64,000 nt of DNA. It comes from Thermoleophilaceae bacterium (lineage in GTDB: Bacteria; Actinomycetota; Thermoleophilia; Solirubrobacterales; Thermoleophilaceae). How positions within the stretch are numbered: position 1 is the stretch's first letter; every line of letters starts with the position of its first letter. The notes below the pieces were generated by a model. That model was given only the letters and a program-made list of their open reading frames with translations, was not told the DNA's origin and made no database searches. The position numbers and the translations under genes are program-made. The stretch is from contig JADGHQ010000002.1 in assembly GCA_019683805.1 (NCBI GenBank), forward strand, positions 32,955 to 96,954, read 5' to 3'. Positions 1-9,206 of the stretch are shown here, piece by piece.

Positions 1-357
1 ATGATCGACGTGAGCGACGGGGTGGCGACCGACGCGGGCCACCTCGCGCGCCGCAGCGGCGTCGAGATCGAGATCGAGGCCGCCGCGCTCCCGCTCCAGG
101 CGGGCGTCGCGGAGACCGCGCTCGCCGCGGGGAGGGATCCGATCGAGCTGGCTGCCGGCGCGGGCGAGGACTTCGAGCTGCTGCTCGCGGCGCCACCCGA
201 GCGGCGGGCCGATCTCGAGCGCGCGGCCCGCGCCGCGGGCACCCGCGTGACCTGGATCGGCAGCGTGCGCGAGGGCGAGCCGCGCCTGCTACTGCTGGAC
301 GAGCGGGGCCGGGTCCTCGCGCTCGGCGGCTACGAGCATCTGCGCGAGCCGCGCTGA
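1..357 (+). CDS. thiL: Thiamine-monophosphate kinase ThiL, C-terminal part (5' end outside window)
   Basis: ThiL phosphorylates thiamine monophosphate to the cofactor thiamine diphosphate in the cytoplasm. The visible 118 residues begin inside the family motif MIDVSDG, which is normally preceded by Ala and binds nucleotide/Mg. They continue through GAGEDFELL, the equivalent of the GEDYELL motif in the C-terminal AIRS-like domain. A full ThiL is about 320 residues, so roughly two thirds lies upstream of the window and the ATG at base 1 is internal. The 3' end overlaps a small convergent gene by 69 nt. Family assignment is firm. Confidence 0.9.
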   Translation: MIDVSDGVATDAGHLARRSGVEIEIEAAALPLQAGVAETALAAGRDPIELAAGAGEDFELLLAAPPERRADLERAARAAGTRVTWIGSVREGEPRLLLLDERGRVLALGGYEHLREPR

Positions 358-495
358 CTCGCGGGCACGCGCCGACCGGCGCAGGATCGCGGCGGCGACG
401 GCGTGCGGATCGACCACGTACTCGCCGCGCCTCACGAGCGCGCTCAGCTCGGGGGTCGCGTCCGTGACGTCCGTGTGATCTCCAGTGGTGCTCAC
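289..495 (-). CDS. Small FlgM-like protein (anti-sigma-28-type motif)
   Basis: This 68-residue protein starts with GTG. Residues 17-39 (ELSALVRRGEYVVDPHAVAA and following) match the conserved FlgM core, in which a G-x-Y-x-V-D turn is followed by a helix with VAxAIL; in flagellated bacteria this part binds sigma-28. No flagellar gene is nearby, so a role in flagellar regulation is not supported by context. The C-terminal third lies over the end of thiL on the other strand, which limits how freely it can evolve. No clear Shine-Dalgarno or -10 was seen. It could be a stand-alone sigma-factor binder or a fortuitous match. Confidence 0.5.
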   Translation of the reverse strand: MSTTGDHTDVTDATPELSALVRRGEYVVDPHAVAAAILRRSARARESARLAQMLVAAEREDPAPLVQQ

Positions 496-623
496 GCCAA
501 GATCGCGGAGTCGCGCGGGCGCTCATCCATGGCGCCCTTCGGTCCTCCGCTCAGGTTATCGGCAGCCCCGGCGGTTCGTGCGCAGCGCCCCCGCCGCGCT
601 ACGACGAGCGTCCACGGCCGCCC

Positions 624-2402
624 TCAACGGCGCAAGGCCGAGCGCGTGCCGCCGAGCGACCCCGGCCCGGCGTGGCCGCCCGGCCCCCGGATGCGCGGCC
701 GCTCGCCCACGGGCTTCGGCTCCGGCCTGCGCGCCCGGCCGGCGAGCACGGCGAGGTTCGACCCGAGAACCCCGAGCGTCAGGCAGCCGGCGAGCGCAGA
801 GGCGAAGCCGACGTGGTGGCCGACGACGAGCAGGTAGAGGTACCAGAGCGCCTCGAGCGGGTTCAGCGACAGCACGCGCATGTAGTAGAGCGCGGCGACC
901 GCGAGCGGCACGAGCCCCGCGACGATCAGCGCGAACGGGGCGATCCGGCGCCGGTCGGCCGGCCCCAGCGTGGCGAGCATCCAGAGGTGCAGCGGCGGCA
1001 GCAGGAAGAGCGCGGCGTAGGGGTCGATCAGCCAGACGACGATCGCGACGCCGCACATGAGCAGCGCGGGCGCGGTCGGAGCCGCCTCCGACGCCGGATC
1101 GCCGTGCGCGCCGAGCCAGCGGATCAGCGGCACGCGCGCGAACGCCCACGCCGCGGCGACCACCCCCGCGACCGCGAGCACCTGAGCGAGCGCGCCGCCG
1201 TCGAGCGGGTACGCCTGCGGGGGGGCGGGCGAGGAGCCGACGGGCGGCGCGGCGCCGAACGCCCCCAGCAGCTCCGCGAGCACGAGCCCGGCGAGGAAGG
1301 GCGCGGCGCCGGCGAGCGTCCAGCGCCACCAGCGGTCCGCGCCGCGGCGCCTGCGGCGGGCGCGCGCGAAGGCGTCGACGGACGCCACCAGCGCAGGGAG
1401 GATCAGCGTGAAGGCGATCAGCGACACCGCCCACGCGGGCAGCACCTTGCGCACCACCGTGACGTAGCCGTGCGGCCCGTCCGCGAGCGGACGCCCCTCG
1501 TCGAGCGCGTAGACCGCCCGCAGCACTCCGCGGCCGAGCGCGCCGAGACGCTGCTCGTCGATCGCGCTCGCGGGCCGGTCGGCGCGCGGCGGGAGCTCGC
1601 CGCTGCCCGAGACGCGCACCGCGTCCACTCCCCGCTGGAGCAGCGGGCCCTGCTCGCCCAGGCCGAGCGGAAACGCCTCGCGGATGAGCTGCGCGGGCAG
1701 GCCCTCCGCGCCCGGCAGCGACCCGAGCTCCTGCCGCAGCGAGTCGGACACGGTGCGCTGGAGCGCGATCCCGGCGCGCTTGGCGTCGCCTCCCCAGCCG
1801 ACCACGAGCGGGCCGCGGACGCGGTCGGCCCCCAGGTTCGAGAGCACGATCGCGCCGTCGATCAGGCGGCGGTCCGGGTCGGTGGCGAGGAAACGGCGCG
1901 CGCCCGCGCTTCCGAGCGTGGACCCGTCGACCGAGGCGAGGACGAGCGTCTTGCGCGGCGCACGCCCCTCGAGCACGCGCGCCATCTCGAGCAGCGCCGC
2001 GGTGTCCGCCGCGCTCCCGGCCGCGTCCGGCACGCCGAGCGCGTCGCGCGGAGCCATCACGACGATCTGGCGGCGGGTCGAGCCCACGCGGCGCGCAACC
2101 ACGTTGGCGAGCGCGCGCCCGCCGGCGCGAAAGCTGTCGATGCGCGTGTCGAAGCCGGCGGCCGCGAGGCCCTGCGCCACGTGCCGCGCCGCCGCGAGGT
2201 CGCCCGGCCGCCCCGGGCGGCGGTCGGGGAAGCGCTCCGCCAGCGCGCGCGCGCTCGAGGCAGCCAGCCTGCCCTCGAACAGGACGTCCGCAGCCAGCCC
2301 CTGCGGCAGCGGTGAGGGCCTCGACTCGAGGGAGAACATCCCGATCACCACGGCGAGCAGGGCCGGCAGGAACGCCGCTCTGTAGATACGCGGCTCGATC
2401 AC
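624..2402 (-). CDS. Multi-pass membrane protein with M28 peptidase-like extracytoplasmic domain
   Basis: This 592-residue protein starts with GTG. Residues 8-25 form an N-terminal signal anchor. Residues 40-300 resemble an M28/aminopeptidase-like alpha/beta fold (RHVAQGLAAAGFDTR, IVVMAPRDA, GSAADTAALLEMARVL, TLVLASVDGS). The usual zinc ligands are not obvious: the HxD motif is replaced by APRD. The domain may therefore be non-catalytic. At least seven hydrophobic segments follow (about residues 320-560), then a Pro/Gly/Arg-rich cytoplasmic-looking tail. It is divergent from the response regulator at 2471. Function is unknown; peptidase activity should not be assumed. Confidence 0.7.
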   Translation of the reverse strand: MIEPRIYRAAFLPALLAVVIGMFSLESRPSPLPQGLAADVLFEGRLAASSARALAERFPDRRPGRPGDLAAARHVAQGLAAAGFDTRIDSFRAGGRALANVVARRVGSTRRQIVVMAPRDALGVPDAAGSAADTAALLEMARVLEGRAPRKTLVLASVDGSTLGSAGARRFLATDPDRRLIDGAIVLSNLGADRVRGPLVVGWGGDAKRAGIALQRTVSDSLRQELGSLPGAEGLPAQLIREAFPLGLGEQGPLLQRGVDAVRVSGSGELPPRADRPASAIDEQRLGALGRGVLRAVYALDEGRPLADGPHGYVTVVRKVLPAWAVSLIAFTLILPALVASVDAFARARRRRRGADRWWRWTLAGAAPFLAGLVLAELLGAFGAAPPVGSSPAPPQAYPLDGGALAQVLAVAGVVAAAWAFARVPLIRWLGAHGDPASEAAPTAPALLMCGVAIVVWLIDPYAALFLLPPLHLWMLATLGPADRRRIAPFALIVAGLVPLAVAALYYMRVLSLNPLEALWYLYLLVVGHHVGFASALAGCLTLGVLGSNLAVLAGRARRPEPKPVGERPRIRGPGGHAGPGSLGGTRSALRR

Positions 2403-2421
2403 CCTTCAGGCCTCGCGATCC

Positions 2422-2450
2422 CCTCAACCTACAATCTGCCTTGGTTGAGG
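2422..2450. promoter_or_regulatory. Inverted repeat with divergent -10-like hexamers
   Basis: An 8-bp perfect inverted repeat (CCTCAACC at 2422-2429, GGTTGAGG at 2443-2450) with a 13-nt spacer lies between two divergent genes. The plus strand carries TACAAT at 2430-2435 and the minus strand carries TAGGTT at 2431-2426, both TAnnnT -10 candidates. It is a plausible operator for autoregulation by the response regulator; this is inference from position only. Confidence 0.4.
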
Positions 2451-2470
2451 CAAGCCGGGCCGTGAGCACG

Positions 2471-3171
<701 letters not shown>

Positions 3172-3175
<4 letters not shown>

Positions 3176-4605
3176 GCCGCACGCGCCTCGGCCTGCCCTC
3201 GCTCACGCACAAGCTGGCCGGGCTCTTCTTCGCGATCACGGCGGCGATGCTCGCCGTGGTCTTCTTCTTCATCGTGCCGCAGCTCACCCCACGGCTCGAG
3301 AACCAGCGCCTGGACGACCTCGAGCGGGTGGCGGCGGCGTCGTCGCGGCCGCTCGAGTCGGTCCTGAACCTCAGCACGATCTCGACGCGCAGGCTCGACG
3401 GGCTCGTGCGCTCGGTCGCGGACGGCGCGAACGCGAAGCTCACGCTGCTCGGCCAGGGCACGCGGAACAGGGAGCTCTACCCGCTCTCCGACTCGCGCGC
3501 GGCCAACAGCGGCCCGCCGCGCAGCGTGCGCCGGCTCGCCTCCCAGGCGCTCCGCACCAACCGCGCCGCCGCGAGGATCACGCGCGTCGCGGGTCAGCGC
3601 ACCGCGCAGGTCGCGGTCCCCCTGCACACGAACGGGATCAAGCAGGCGGACTGGGTGGCGGTCTACTCGCGCTCGCTGGGCGAGGTGGCGGACACCGTGA
3701 GCATCATCCGCAGGCGCGTGCTGATCGCTTCGGGCCTCGCGTTGCTCGTCGCGCTCTTCGGCGGCTACGCCGTGGCGCGCGCGGTGTCCCGGCGCGTCAA
3801 GCGGCTCGAGAACGCGGCCGACAAGGTCGCCGCCGGGCAGTTCGTCGAGCCGCTGCCGATCGACTCGCGCGACGAGCTCGGCCAGCTCACGCGCAGCTTC
3901 AACGAGATGCAAGAGCAGCTCCAGAAGGTCGAGCGCGCCCGCAGGGAGTTCATCGCCACCGCCTCCCACGAGCTGCGCACGCCGATCTTCTCGCTCGGGG
4001 GCTTCGTCGAGCTGCTCCAGGACGAGGACCTGACCGCCGAGGAGCGGCAGGAGTTCCTGGCGACGATGGCCGAGCAGGTCGGGCGCCTGCAGAAGCTCGC
4101 CGTGGACCTGCTCGACCTCTCGCGGATCGACGCCGGATCGCTCGAGCTGCACTCGGAGGACGTCGATCTCGGGGACATCGCGCGCCGCGTGGTGGAAGAG
4201 TTCGCCCCCGCCGTGACCCAGCACCGATCAGAGCTCGCCCTCTCGCTGTCCGATCGCGCGGTTCACGCCTGGTGCGATCGGGAACGCGTTGCGCAGGTCT
4301 TGCGCATCCTGCTCGACAACGCGATTCGCCACACGCCGGCCGGCACGCCCATCAGCGTGAGCGCCGTGGGCGGCAACGGGTCCGCGGCGCTGCGCGTGTC
4401 CGACTCGGGCCCGGGCATCGCCGACAGGGACCAGGTGTTCGAGCGCTTCTACACCGCCGACGCAGCGCGCGGCTCGGGTCTCGGGCTGGCAATCGCGCAG
4501 GAGCTCGCCGAGCGCATGCGCGGCCACGTGACACTGCGTTCGCGGCCGGGCGAGACGGTCTTCACGCTCTCGCTCCCTTCCGCGCGGAACGGCGGTGGCG
4601 CGTGA
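3172..4605 (+). CDS. HAMP sensor histidine kinase (MprB/BaeS-like)
   Basis: This 477-residue membrane sensor kinase should phosphorylate the regulator encoded just upstream. In order it has a first transmembrane helix (about 15-37), an extracytoplasmic domain (about 38-182), a second helix (about 183-205, LIASGLALLVALFGG), a HAMP linker, a HisKA dimerization domain with ASHELRTP (acceptor His266), and a HATPase domain with ILLDNAIRHTP (N box), DSGPGI (G1) and GSGLGLAIAQ (G2). Start and stop overlap its neighbours by 4 nt (ATGA and GTGA), so all three proteins are probably co-translated. Confidence 0.93.
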
Positions 4606-5762
4606 GGCGGCTGGCGCTCGCGCTCTCCGTCGCCGCGCTCGCGGCGCTGACGGCGGCCGGCTGCGGCGGGGGCGGCAAGAGGGACGACTCGTTCCAGGCC
4701 ACCACCGTGCAGCAGACCACCGTGAAGGTGGTCGGGCGCGCCGCCGCCGGCTTCGACGCGGAGACGCTCTACCGCCAGCTCTCGCCCGGCGTCGTGACGA
4801 TCATCTCGATCTTCGACGGCTCGGGCGGCGCGCTCGCCGGCGGCGAGGAGGGCCTCGGATCGGGCTTCGTGGTCGACCCGAGCGGCTACATCGCGACGAA
4901 CGCCCACGTGGTCACGACCGGTGACCGGCCGCCGCTGCGGCGGGCGAGCCAGGTCTACGTCGAGTTCGGCGACGGCAACCGCGTCCGCGCGAGGATCGTG
5001 GGAGCGGACCCCGACTCGGACGTCGCGCTCGTGAAGGTCGACCCGAGCGGGCTCCGGATGGTGCCGCTCTCCTTCGGGGACTCGTCGAAGCTGAGCGTCG
5101 GCGAGCCCGTGGCCGCGATCGGCAGCCCGTTCGGAGAGGAGCAGTCGCTCTCGGTGGGCGTGATCTCGGCGCTCGACCGCTCGATCCGGTCGCTCACGCA
5201 GTTCGACATCGCCAACGCCATCCAGACCGACGCGGCCATCAACCACGGCAACTCCGGCGGTCCCCTGATCGACGCGCAGGGCAAGGTGATCGGGATCAAC
5301 TCGCAGATCAAGTCGTCGAGCGGCGGCGGCGAGGGCGTCGGCTTCGCGGTGCCCGCCAACACCGTCAAGCGCTCGATCGAGCAGCTGCGCGCGAACGGTA
5401 GGGTCGAGTACGGCTACCTCGGCGTCAGCTCGCAGACGCTCTACCCGCAGCTCGCCGAGCATCTCGGCCTCAAGGTCGACCGCGGCGCGCTCCTGGCCAG
5501 CGTCCAGCGCGGCGGCCCGGCGGACCGCGCCGGCCTGCGCGGCGGGAGCCGGCGCGAGAGCTTCCAGGGCGGCCGCGTGCTCGCGGGAGGCGACGTGATC
5601 GTGTCCGTGAACGGCGCGCCGGTGCGCAGCTCGAACGACCTGGGCAGCCTCGTCGCGCTCGAGGACCCCGGCACCGATGTCGCGCTCGGGATCCTCCGGG
5701 ACGGCAAGCGCACGACCGTGCACGTGAAGCTAGGCAGGCGCCCCTCGGACACGCGCGGCTGA
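4602..5762 (+). CDS. Trypsin-like HtrA/DegP serine protease with PDZ domain, predicted lipoprotein (PepD-like)
   Basis: This 386-residue envelope protease for misfolded proteins starts with GTG inside the kinase stop (GTGA). Residues 1-19 form a lipoprotein-type signal ending in TAAGC, followed by a Gly-rich linker. The catalytic triad is complete: His102 in TNAHV, Asp140 in DSDVAL and Ser218 in HGNSGGP. A PDZ domain follows (about 270-375, GYLGVSS, GGPADRAGL, GGDVIVSVNGAPV). The regulator-kinase-protease order is that of mycobacterial mprA-mprB-pepD, where the kinase senses envelope stress. Substrate and membrane anchoring are inferred. Confidence 0.92.
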   Translation: MRRLALALSVAALAALTAAGCGGGGKRDDSFQATTVQQTTVKVVGRAAAGFDAETLYRQLSPGVVTIISIFDGSGGALAGGEEGLGSGFVVDPSGYIATNAHVVTTGDRPPLRRASQVYVEFGDGNRVRARIVGADPDSDVALVKVDPSGLRMVPLSFGDSSKLSVGEPVAAIGSPFGEEQSLSVGVISALDRSIRSLTQFDIANAIQTDAAINHGNSGGPLIDAQGKVIGINSQIKSSSGGGEGVGFAVPANTVKRSIEQLRANGRVEYGYLGVSSQTLYPQLAEHLGLKVDRGALLASVQRGGPADRAGLRGGSRRESFQGGRVLAGGDVIVSVNGAPVRSSNDLGSLVALEDPGTDVALGILRDGKRTTVHVKLGRRPSDTRG

Positions 5763-6009
5763 CCCCGGCGCACGAGCGCGCGCGGCTCGCCCGCGCCGCG
5801 TCCGCACCGCTCGACGACACCCCGTACGATCTCGCGCAGCCGCCCCTGGCTGGACTAGGCCGCGCCACGCCGGCGTCGCACGGGGCCGCCCGGCGCCCGA
5901 GCGGTAAGGCCGCGAAGCCGATCCCCCAGCGAGGAAATCGACCAACATCTCGGCGCAGGGACGGACAGCCTGCGGTTTCAAGCGGACGACAGGAGGAAAC
6001 GGAGACCCG
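5763..6009. other. Intergenic region upstream of the anti-sigma-like/trehalose operon
   Basis: This 247-nt gap has no convincing gene on either strand. TACGAT at 5825-5830 is a candidate -10 on the plus strand but lacks a well-spaced -35; it would give a leader of about 170 nt. Before the ATG at 6010 there are two ribosome-site candidates, AGGAGG at 5991-5996 and the closer GGAG at 6001-6004. No riboswitch class was recognised. Confidence 0.4.
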
Positions 6010-6387
6010 ATGACAGTCGAGAGCGGTTCGAGCACCGTCCGGCTGACGGTGCCCGCCAAGCCGGACTACGTCGTGCTCGTTCGGCTCGCCCTCTCGGCGG
6101 TCTGTCGGCTCACGCCGCTCCAGCCCGAGGACGTCGCCGACCTCAAGCTCGCGGTCACCGAGGCCGCGAGCGAGCTCGTCCACGACGGCTCCCAGGGCCA
6201 GCTCGTGTGCGCCTTCGCGCTGCACGACGACCGGCTCGTGCTCGAGGTCGGCGGACCGGCGCACCCACACGTCTCGCCCGAGGAGCAGGAGCTCGGCCGG
6301 GCCATCATCGCGGCGACTGTCGACGAGTGTGAGTACGGCGACGGCGTGGTCCGGCTGGTGAAATACCTCCCCGACGGCACCGAGTAG
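6010..6387 (+). CDS. RsbW/SpoIIAB-fold anti-sigma regulatory protein with degenerate ATP site
   Basis: This 125-residue HATPase_c_2-type protein has the overall strand/helix order of anti-sigma factor kinases: a DLKLAVTEAAS helix near 44-54 and a C-terminal ECEYGDGVVRLVKYL strand pair. Key residues are changed. The N-box Asn that chelates Mg is Glu55, and the DxGxG G1 box is replaced by VGGPAHPH, so ATP binding and kinase activity are doubtful. It may bind a sigma or anti-anti-sigma protein without phosphorylating it. It precedes treT by 36 nt in what looks like one operon, suggesting a stress-regulatory role. Confidence 0.75.
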   Translation: MTVESGSSTVRLTVPAKPDYVVLVRLALSAVCRLTPLQPEDVADLKLAVTEAASELVHDGSQGQLVCAFALHDDRLVLEVGGPAHPHVSPEEQELGRAIIAATVDECEYGDGVVRLVKYLPDGTE

Positions 6388-6409
6388 GCTCCGCTGGCTC
6401 GCGAGGCAC

Positions 6410-6415
6410 AGGAGG
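6410..6415 (+). promoter_or_regulatory. Ribosome binding site deciding a TTG start
   Basis: A perfect AGGAGG ends 8 nt before the TTG at 6424. No ATG or GTG is similarly placed, so it supports TTG as the treT start. Confidence 0.7.
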
Positions 6416-6423
6416 CCCGAGTT

Positions 6424-7662
6424 TTGCTTCAACCGGTCGGGGTAGGCCACAAGTCGCTCGCCGACTACACCCACCTGGTGGGGCGTCCGCTCGTGGCGGA
6501 GATCCGGGAGCTCGCGGAGGGGCTGCGCGGGCTCAAGGTGCTGCACCTGTCCGCGACGGCGTTCGGCGGGGGCGTGTCGGAGATCCTCTACACGCTCGTG
6601 CCGCTCATGCGCGACGTCGGGATCGAGGCCGAGTGGGAGATCATGATCGGCCGCGAGGAGTTCTACAACGTCACCAAGCGGATCCACAACGCGCTCCAGG
6701 GCTCCGAGCACGAGCTGGACGCGCACAGCTGGGAGGTCTACGAGCAGTACAACCGCATGAACGCGGAGGAGCTGTCCGGCGGCTGGGACGTGGTGATCGT
6801 CCACGACCCGCAGCCCGCCGCGGTGCGCCAGCACGTCCCCGAGAAGGCGCGCAACTGGGTCTGGCGCTGCCACATCGACCTCTCGACTCCCAACGCCGCG
6901 ACGATGGAGAGGATCGTGCCGCTCGTGACCGACTACGACGGCTCGGTCTTCCACCTCCGCGAGTACGTGCCGGCCGCGCTCGACGGAGCGAGCTGCACGG
7001 TCCACATCTGCCCGCCGGCGATCGATCCGCTCTCGCCGAAGAACATGGCGCTCTCGCCCGAGGACGCCGCCTTCGTCTGCGACCAGTTCGGCATCGACGT
7101 GGACAGGCCGCTGATGTGCCAGGTGTCGCGCTTCGACCCCTGGAAGGACCCGATCGGCGTGATCGACGCCTACCGCGCCGTCACCGCGGAGATGCCCGAG
7201 GTCCAGCTCGCGCTTGTGGGCTCGATGGCCACCGACGACCCCGAGGGCTGGGAGTTCTTCAACTCGACCATCGAGTACGCGGCGGGAGACCCCGACATCA
7301 AGATCCTCAACAACCTCAACAACGTCGGGGCGATCGAGGTGAACGCGTTCCAGTCCCAGGCGGACGTCGTGGTCCAGAAGTCGACGCGCGAGGGCTTCGG
7401 CCTCACGGTCTCCGAGGCGCTGTGGAAGGCGCGGCCGTTCATCGGCGGGGCCGTGGGCGGAATCCCCCTCCAGGTCCAGGACGGCGAGACCGGCTTCCTC
7501 GTCTCCTCGCCCGAGCAGTGCGCCCAGCGCTCGCTCGAGATCCTGCGCGAGCCGGAGCTCGGGAAGCGGCTCGGCCGCGCCGGCAAGGAGCACGTACGCA
7601 AGCACTTCCTCACGCCGCGGCTGTTGCGAGACTGGCTGCGGATCTTCGCCGACCTGGCATGA
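6424..7662 (+). CDS. treT: Trehalose synthase TreT-like GT4 glycosyltransferase
   Basis: TreT reversibly joins NDP-glucose and glucose to trehalose. At 412 residues it matches the family length of about 415. N-terminal hallmarks include LHLSATAFGGGVSEIL (donor-side glycine loop), HDPQPAA, and the WRCHIDLS acceptor region. In the C-terminal Rossmann domain are VSRFDPWKDP, and EGFGLTVSEALW carrying the GT4 EX7E pair. The TTG start is fixed by the upstream AGGAGG. Its stop overlaps the next gene as ATGA. With the OtsA-like enzyme downstream this gives two potential trehalose routes. Assignment is strong; direction in vivo is unknown. Confidence 0.88.
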   Translation: MLQPVGVGHKSLADYTHLVGRPLVAEIRELAEGLRGLKVLHLSATAFGGGVSEILYTLVPLMRDVGIEAEWEIMIGREEFYNVTKRIHNALQGSEHELDAHSWEVYEQYNRMNAEELSGGWDVVIVHDPQPAAVRQHVPEKARNWVWRCHIDLSTPNAATMERIVPLVTDYDGSVFHLREYVPAALDGASCTVHICPPAIDPLSPKNMALSPEDAAFVCDQFGIDVDRPLMCQVSRFDPWKDPIGVIDAYRAVTAEMPEVQLALVGSMATDDPEGWEFFNSTIEYAAGDPDIKILNNLNNVGAIEVNAFQSQADVVVQKSTREGFGLTVSEALWKARPFIGGAVGGIPLQVQDGETGFLVSSPEQCAQRSLEILREPELGKRLGRAGKEHVRKHFLTPRLLRDWLRIFADLA

Positions 7663-9170
7663 CGCGCGACACGCCCATCGTCCTCGTCTCGAACCGCGGC
7701 CCCGCCACATTCCATCGAGACGAGCGCGGTGAGCTCGTCGCGACGCGCGGGGGCGGAGGCCTCGTCACCGCCCTCACGGGGCTCGTGAACCACCGCGACG
7801 CGCTCTGGATCGCGTCGGCGATGACGGAGGCCGACGCCGAGGCGAGCCGGCGGTACGGCGGCCGCAGCTTCGCCTGCCAGGTGGACGGGACGACCTACAC
7901 CGTGCGCCTGGTCGAGTCCGACCCCGAGGCGTACGACCGCTTCTACAACGTCGTGGCGAACCCGCTGCTGTGGTTCATCCAGCACTACCTCTGGGACCTC
8001 TCGAACGCGCCTGACATCAGGCGCAACGAGGTGGAGGCGTACGAGAACGGGTACTGCGCGGTGAACGCCGACCTGGCCGCCGCTGTGCTCGACGAGGTGG
8101 GCGAGGGCGATGCCGTCGTGATGCTCCACGACTACCACCTCTACACCGCGCCGAGGATGATCAGACGCGAGCGCCCCGACCTCTTCCTGCACCACTTCGT
8201 GCACATCCCGTGGACGCAGCCGGACGCCTGGCGAGTGCTGCCGCGCGACATCCGCGAGGACATCTACGAGGGCATCCTGGCGAACGACATCATCGGCTTC
8301 CACACCCGCTCCTACAAGCGCAACTTCCTGCTCTGCTGCCGGGAGCTGTTCGGGCTCGACGTGGACGACGAGGCAGGCGTCGTGCGCCACGAGGGCCGCG
8401 AGGTGTGGGTACGCGCCTACCCCCTGCCGATCTCGGCCGAGAGCTTCCGCAGGACGGCGGCGCGGGAGTCCGTGCGCGAGTTCGAGGAGGAGCTCCTGCG
8501 CCGCCGGCGCGAGCACCTGATCCTGCGCGTGGACCGCGCCGACCTCTCGAAGAACGTGCTGCGCGGCTTCACGGCGTTCGACCTCTTCCTCACCCAGCAC
8601 CCCGAGTTCCGCGAGAAGGTCACCTTCATCGCCCAGCTGATGCCCTCGCGCCAGGACGTGCCCGAGTACGTCGAGTACCTGGAGCGGATCGAGGCGCTCG
8701 TCGCCGTGGTGAACCACCGGCACGGCACGACCGACTGGATGCCGATCCACCTCAAGCTGCGCGAGAACCTCGACGAGGCGATCGCTGCCTACAAGCACTA
8801 CGACCTGCTGATCGTCAACGCGATGTTCGACGGCATGAACCTGGTTGCGAAGGAGGGGCCGCTCGTGAACGAGCGCGACGGCGTGTCGCTCCTGTCGGAG
8901 AACACCGGCGCGCACGAGGAGCTCGGCGAGTTCGCGCTCTCGGTGAATCCGTTCGACGTGCAGGAGCAGGCCGACGCGATCCACCGCGCGCTGACGATGT
9001 CCGCCGAGGAGCGCGCCTGGCGCTCCGCGGGGCTGAAGCGGATCGTGACCGCTCGCAACCCGGGCAACTGGGTGGACGAGCAGCTGCGCGACATCGAGGC
9101 GAAGCGGGCGGGCGAGCCGCCGCCGCCGATCGAGGCCGCGCAGCAGCCGCCCGCGGCCGAGCGGCGCTAG
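7659..9170 (+). CDS. otsA: GT20 trehalose-6-phosphate synthase (OtsA-like)
   Basis: This 503-residue GT20 enzyme makes trehalose 6-phosphate from NDP-glucose and glucose 6-phosphate. Family landmarks are LVSNRGP at the N-terminus, VMLHDYHLYTAPRMIR, HFVHIPWTQPDAWRVLP, IIGFHTRSYKRNF, FDGMNLVAKEG and LSENTGAHEEL. The usual VDRLDYxKG is VDRADLSKN here, so it is a divergent subgroup; a glucosylglycerol-phosphate synthase cannot be excluded. It is co-translated with treT (ATGA). No otsB phosphatase gene is in the window. The C-terminal 30 residues are Pro/Ala/Glu-rich. Confidence 0.85.
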   Translation: MTRDTPIVLVSNRGPATFHRDERGELVATRGGGGLVTALTGLVNHRDALWIASAMTEADAEASRRYGGRSFACQVDGTTYTVRLVESDPEAYDRFYNVVANPLLWFIQHYLWDLSNAPDIRRNEVEAYENGYCAVNADLAAAVLDEVGEGDAVVMLHDYHLYTAPRMIRRERPDLFLHHFVHIPWTQPDAWRVLPRDIREDIYEGILANDIIGFHTRSYKRNFLLCCRELFGLDVDDEAGVVRHEGREVWVRAYPLPISAESFRRTAARESVREFEEELLRRRREHLILRVDRADLSKNVLRGFTAFDLFLTQHPEFREKVTFIAQLMPSRQDVPEYVEYLERIEALVAVVNHRHGTTDWMPIHLKLRENLDEAIAAYKHYDLLIVNAMFDGMNLVAKEGPLVNERDGVSLLSENTGAHEELGEFALSVNPFDVQEQADAIHRALTMSAEERAWRSAGLKRIVTARNPGNWVDEQLRDIEAKRAGEPPPPIEAAQQPPAAERR

Positions 9171-9206
9171 CCGTTCGCGCCCGCCCGCGCGCCGAAGGCC
9201 GCGCTC

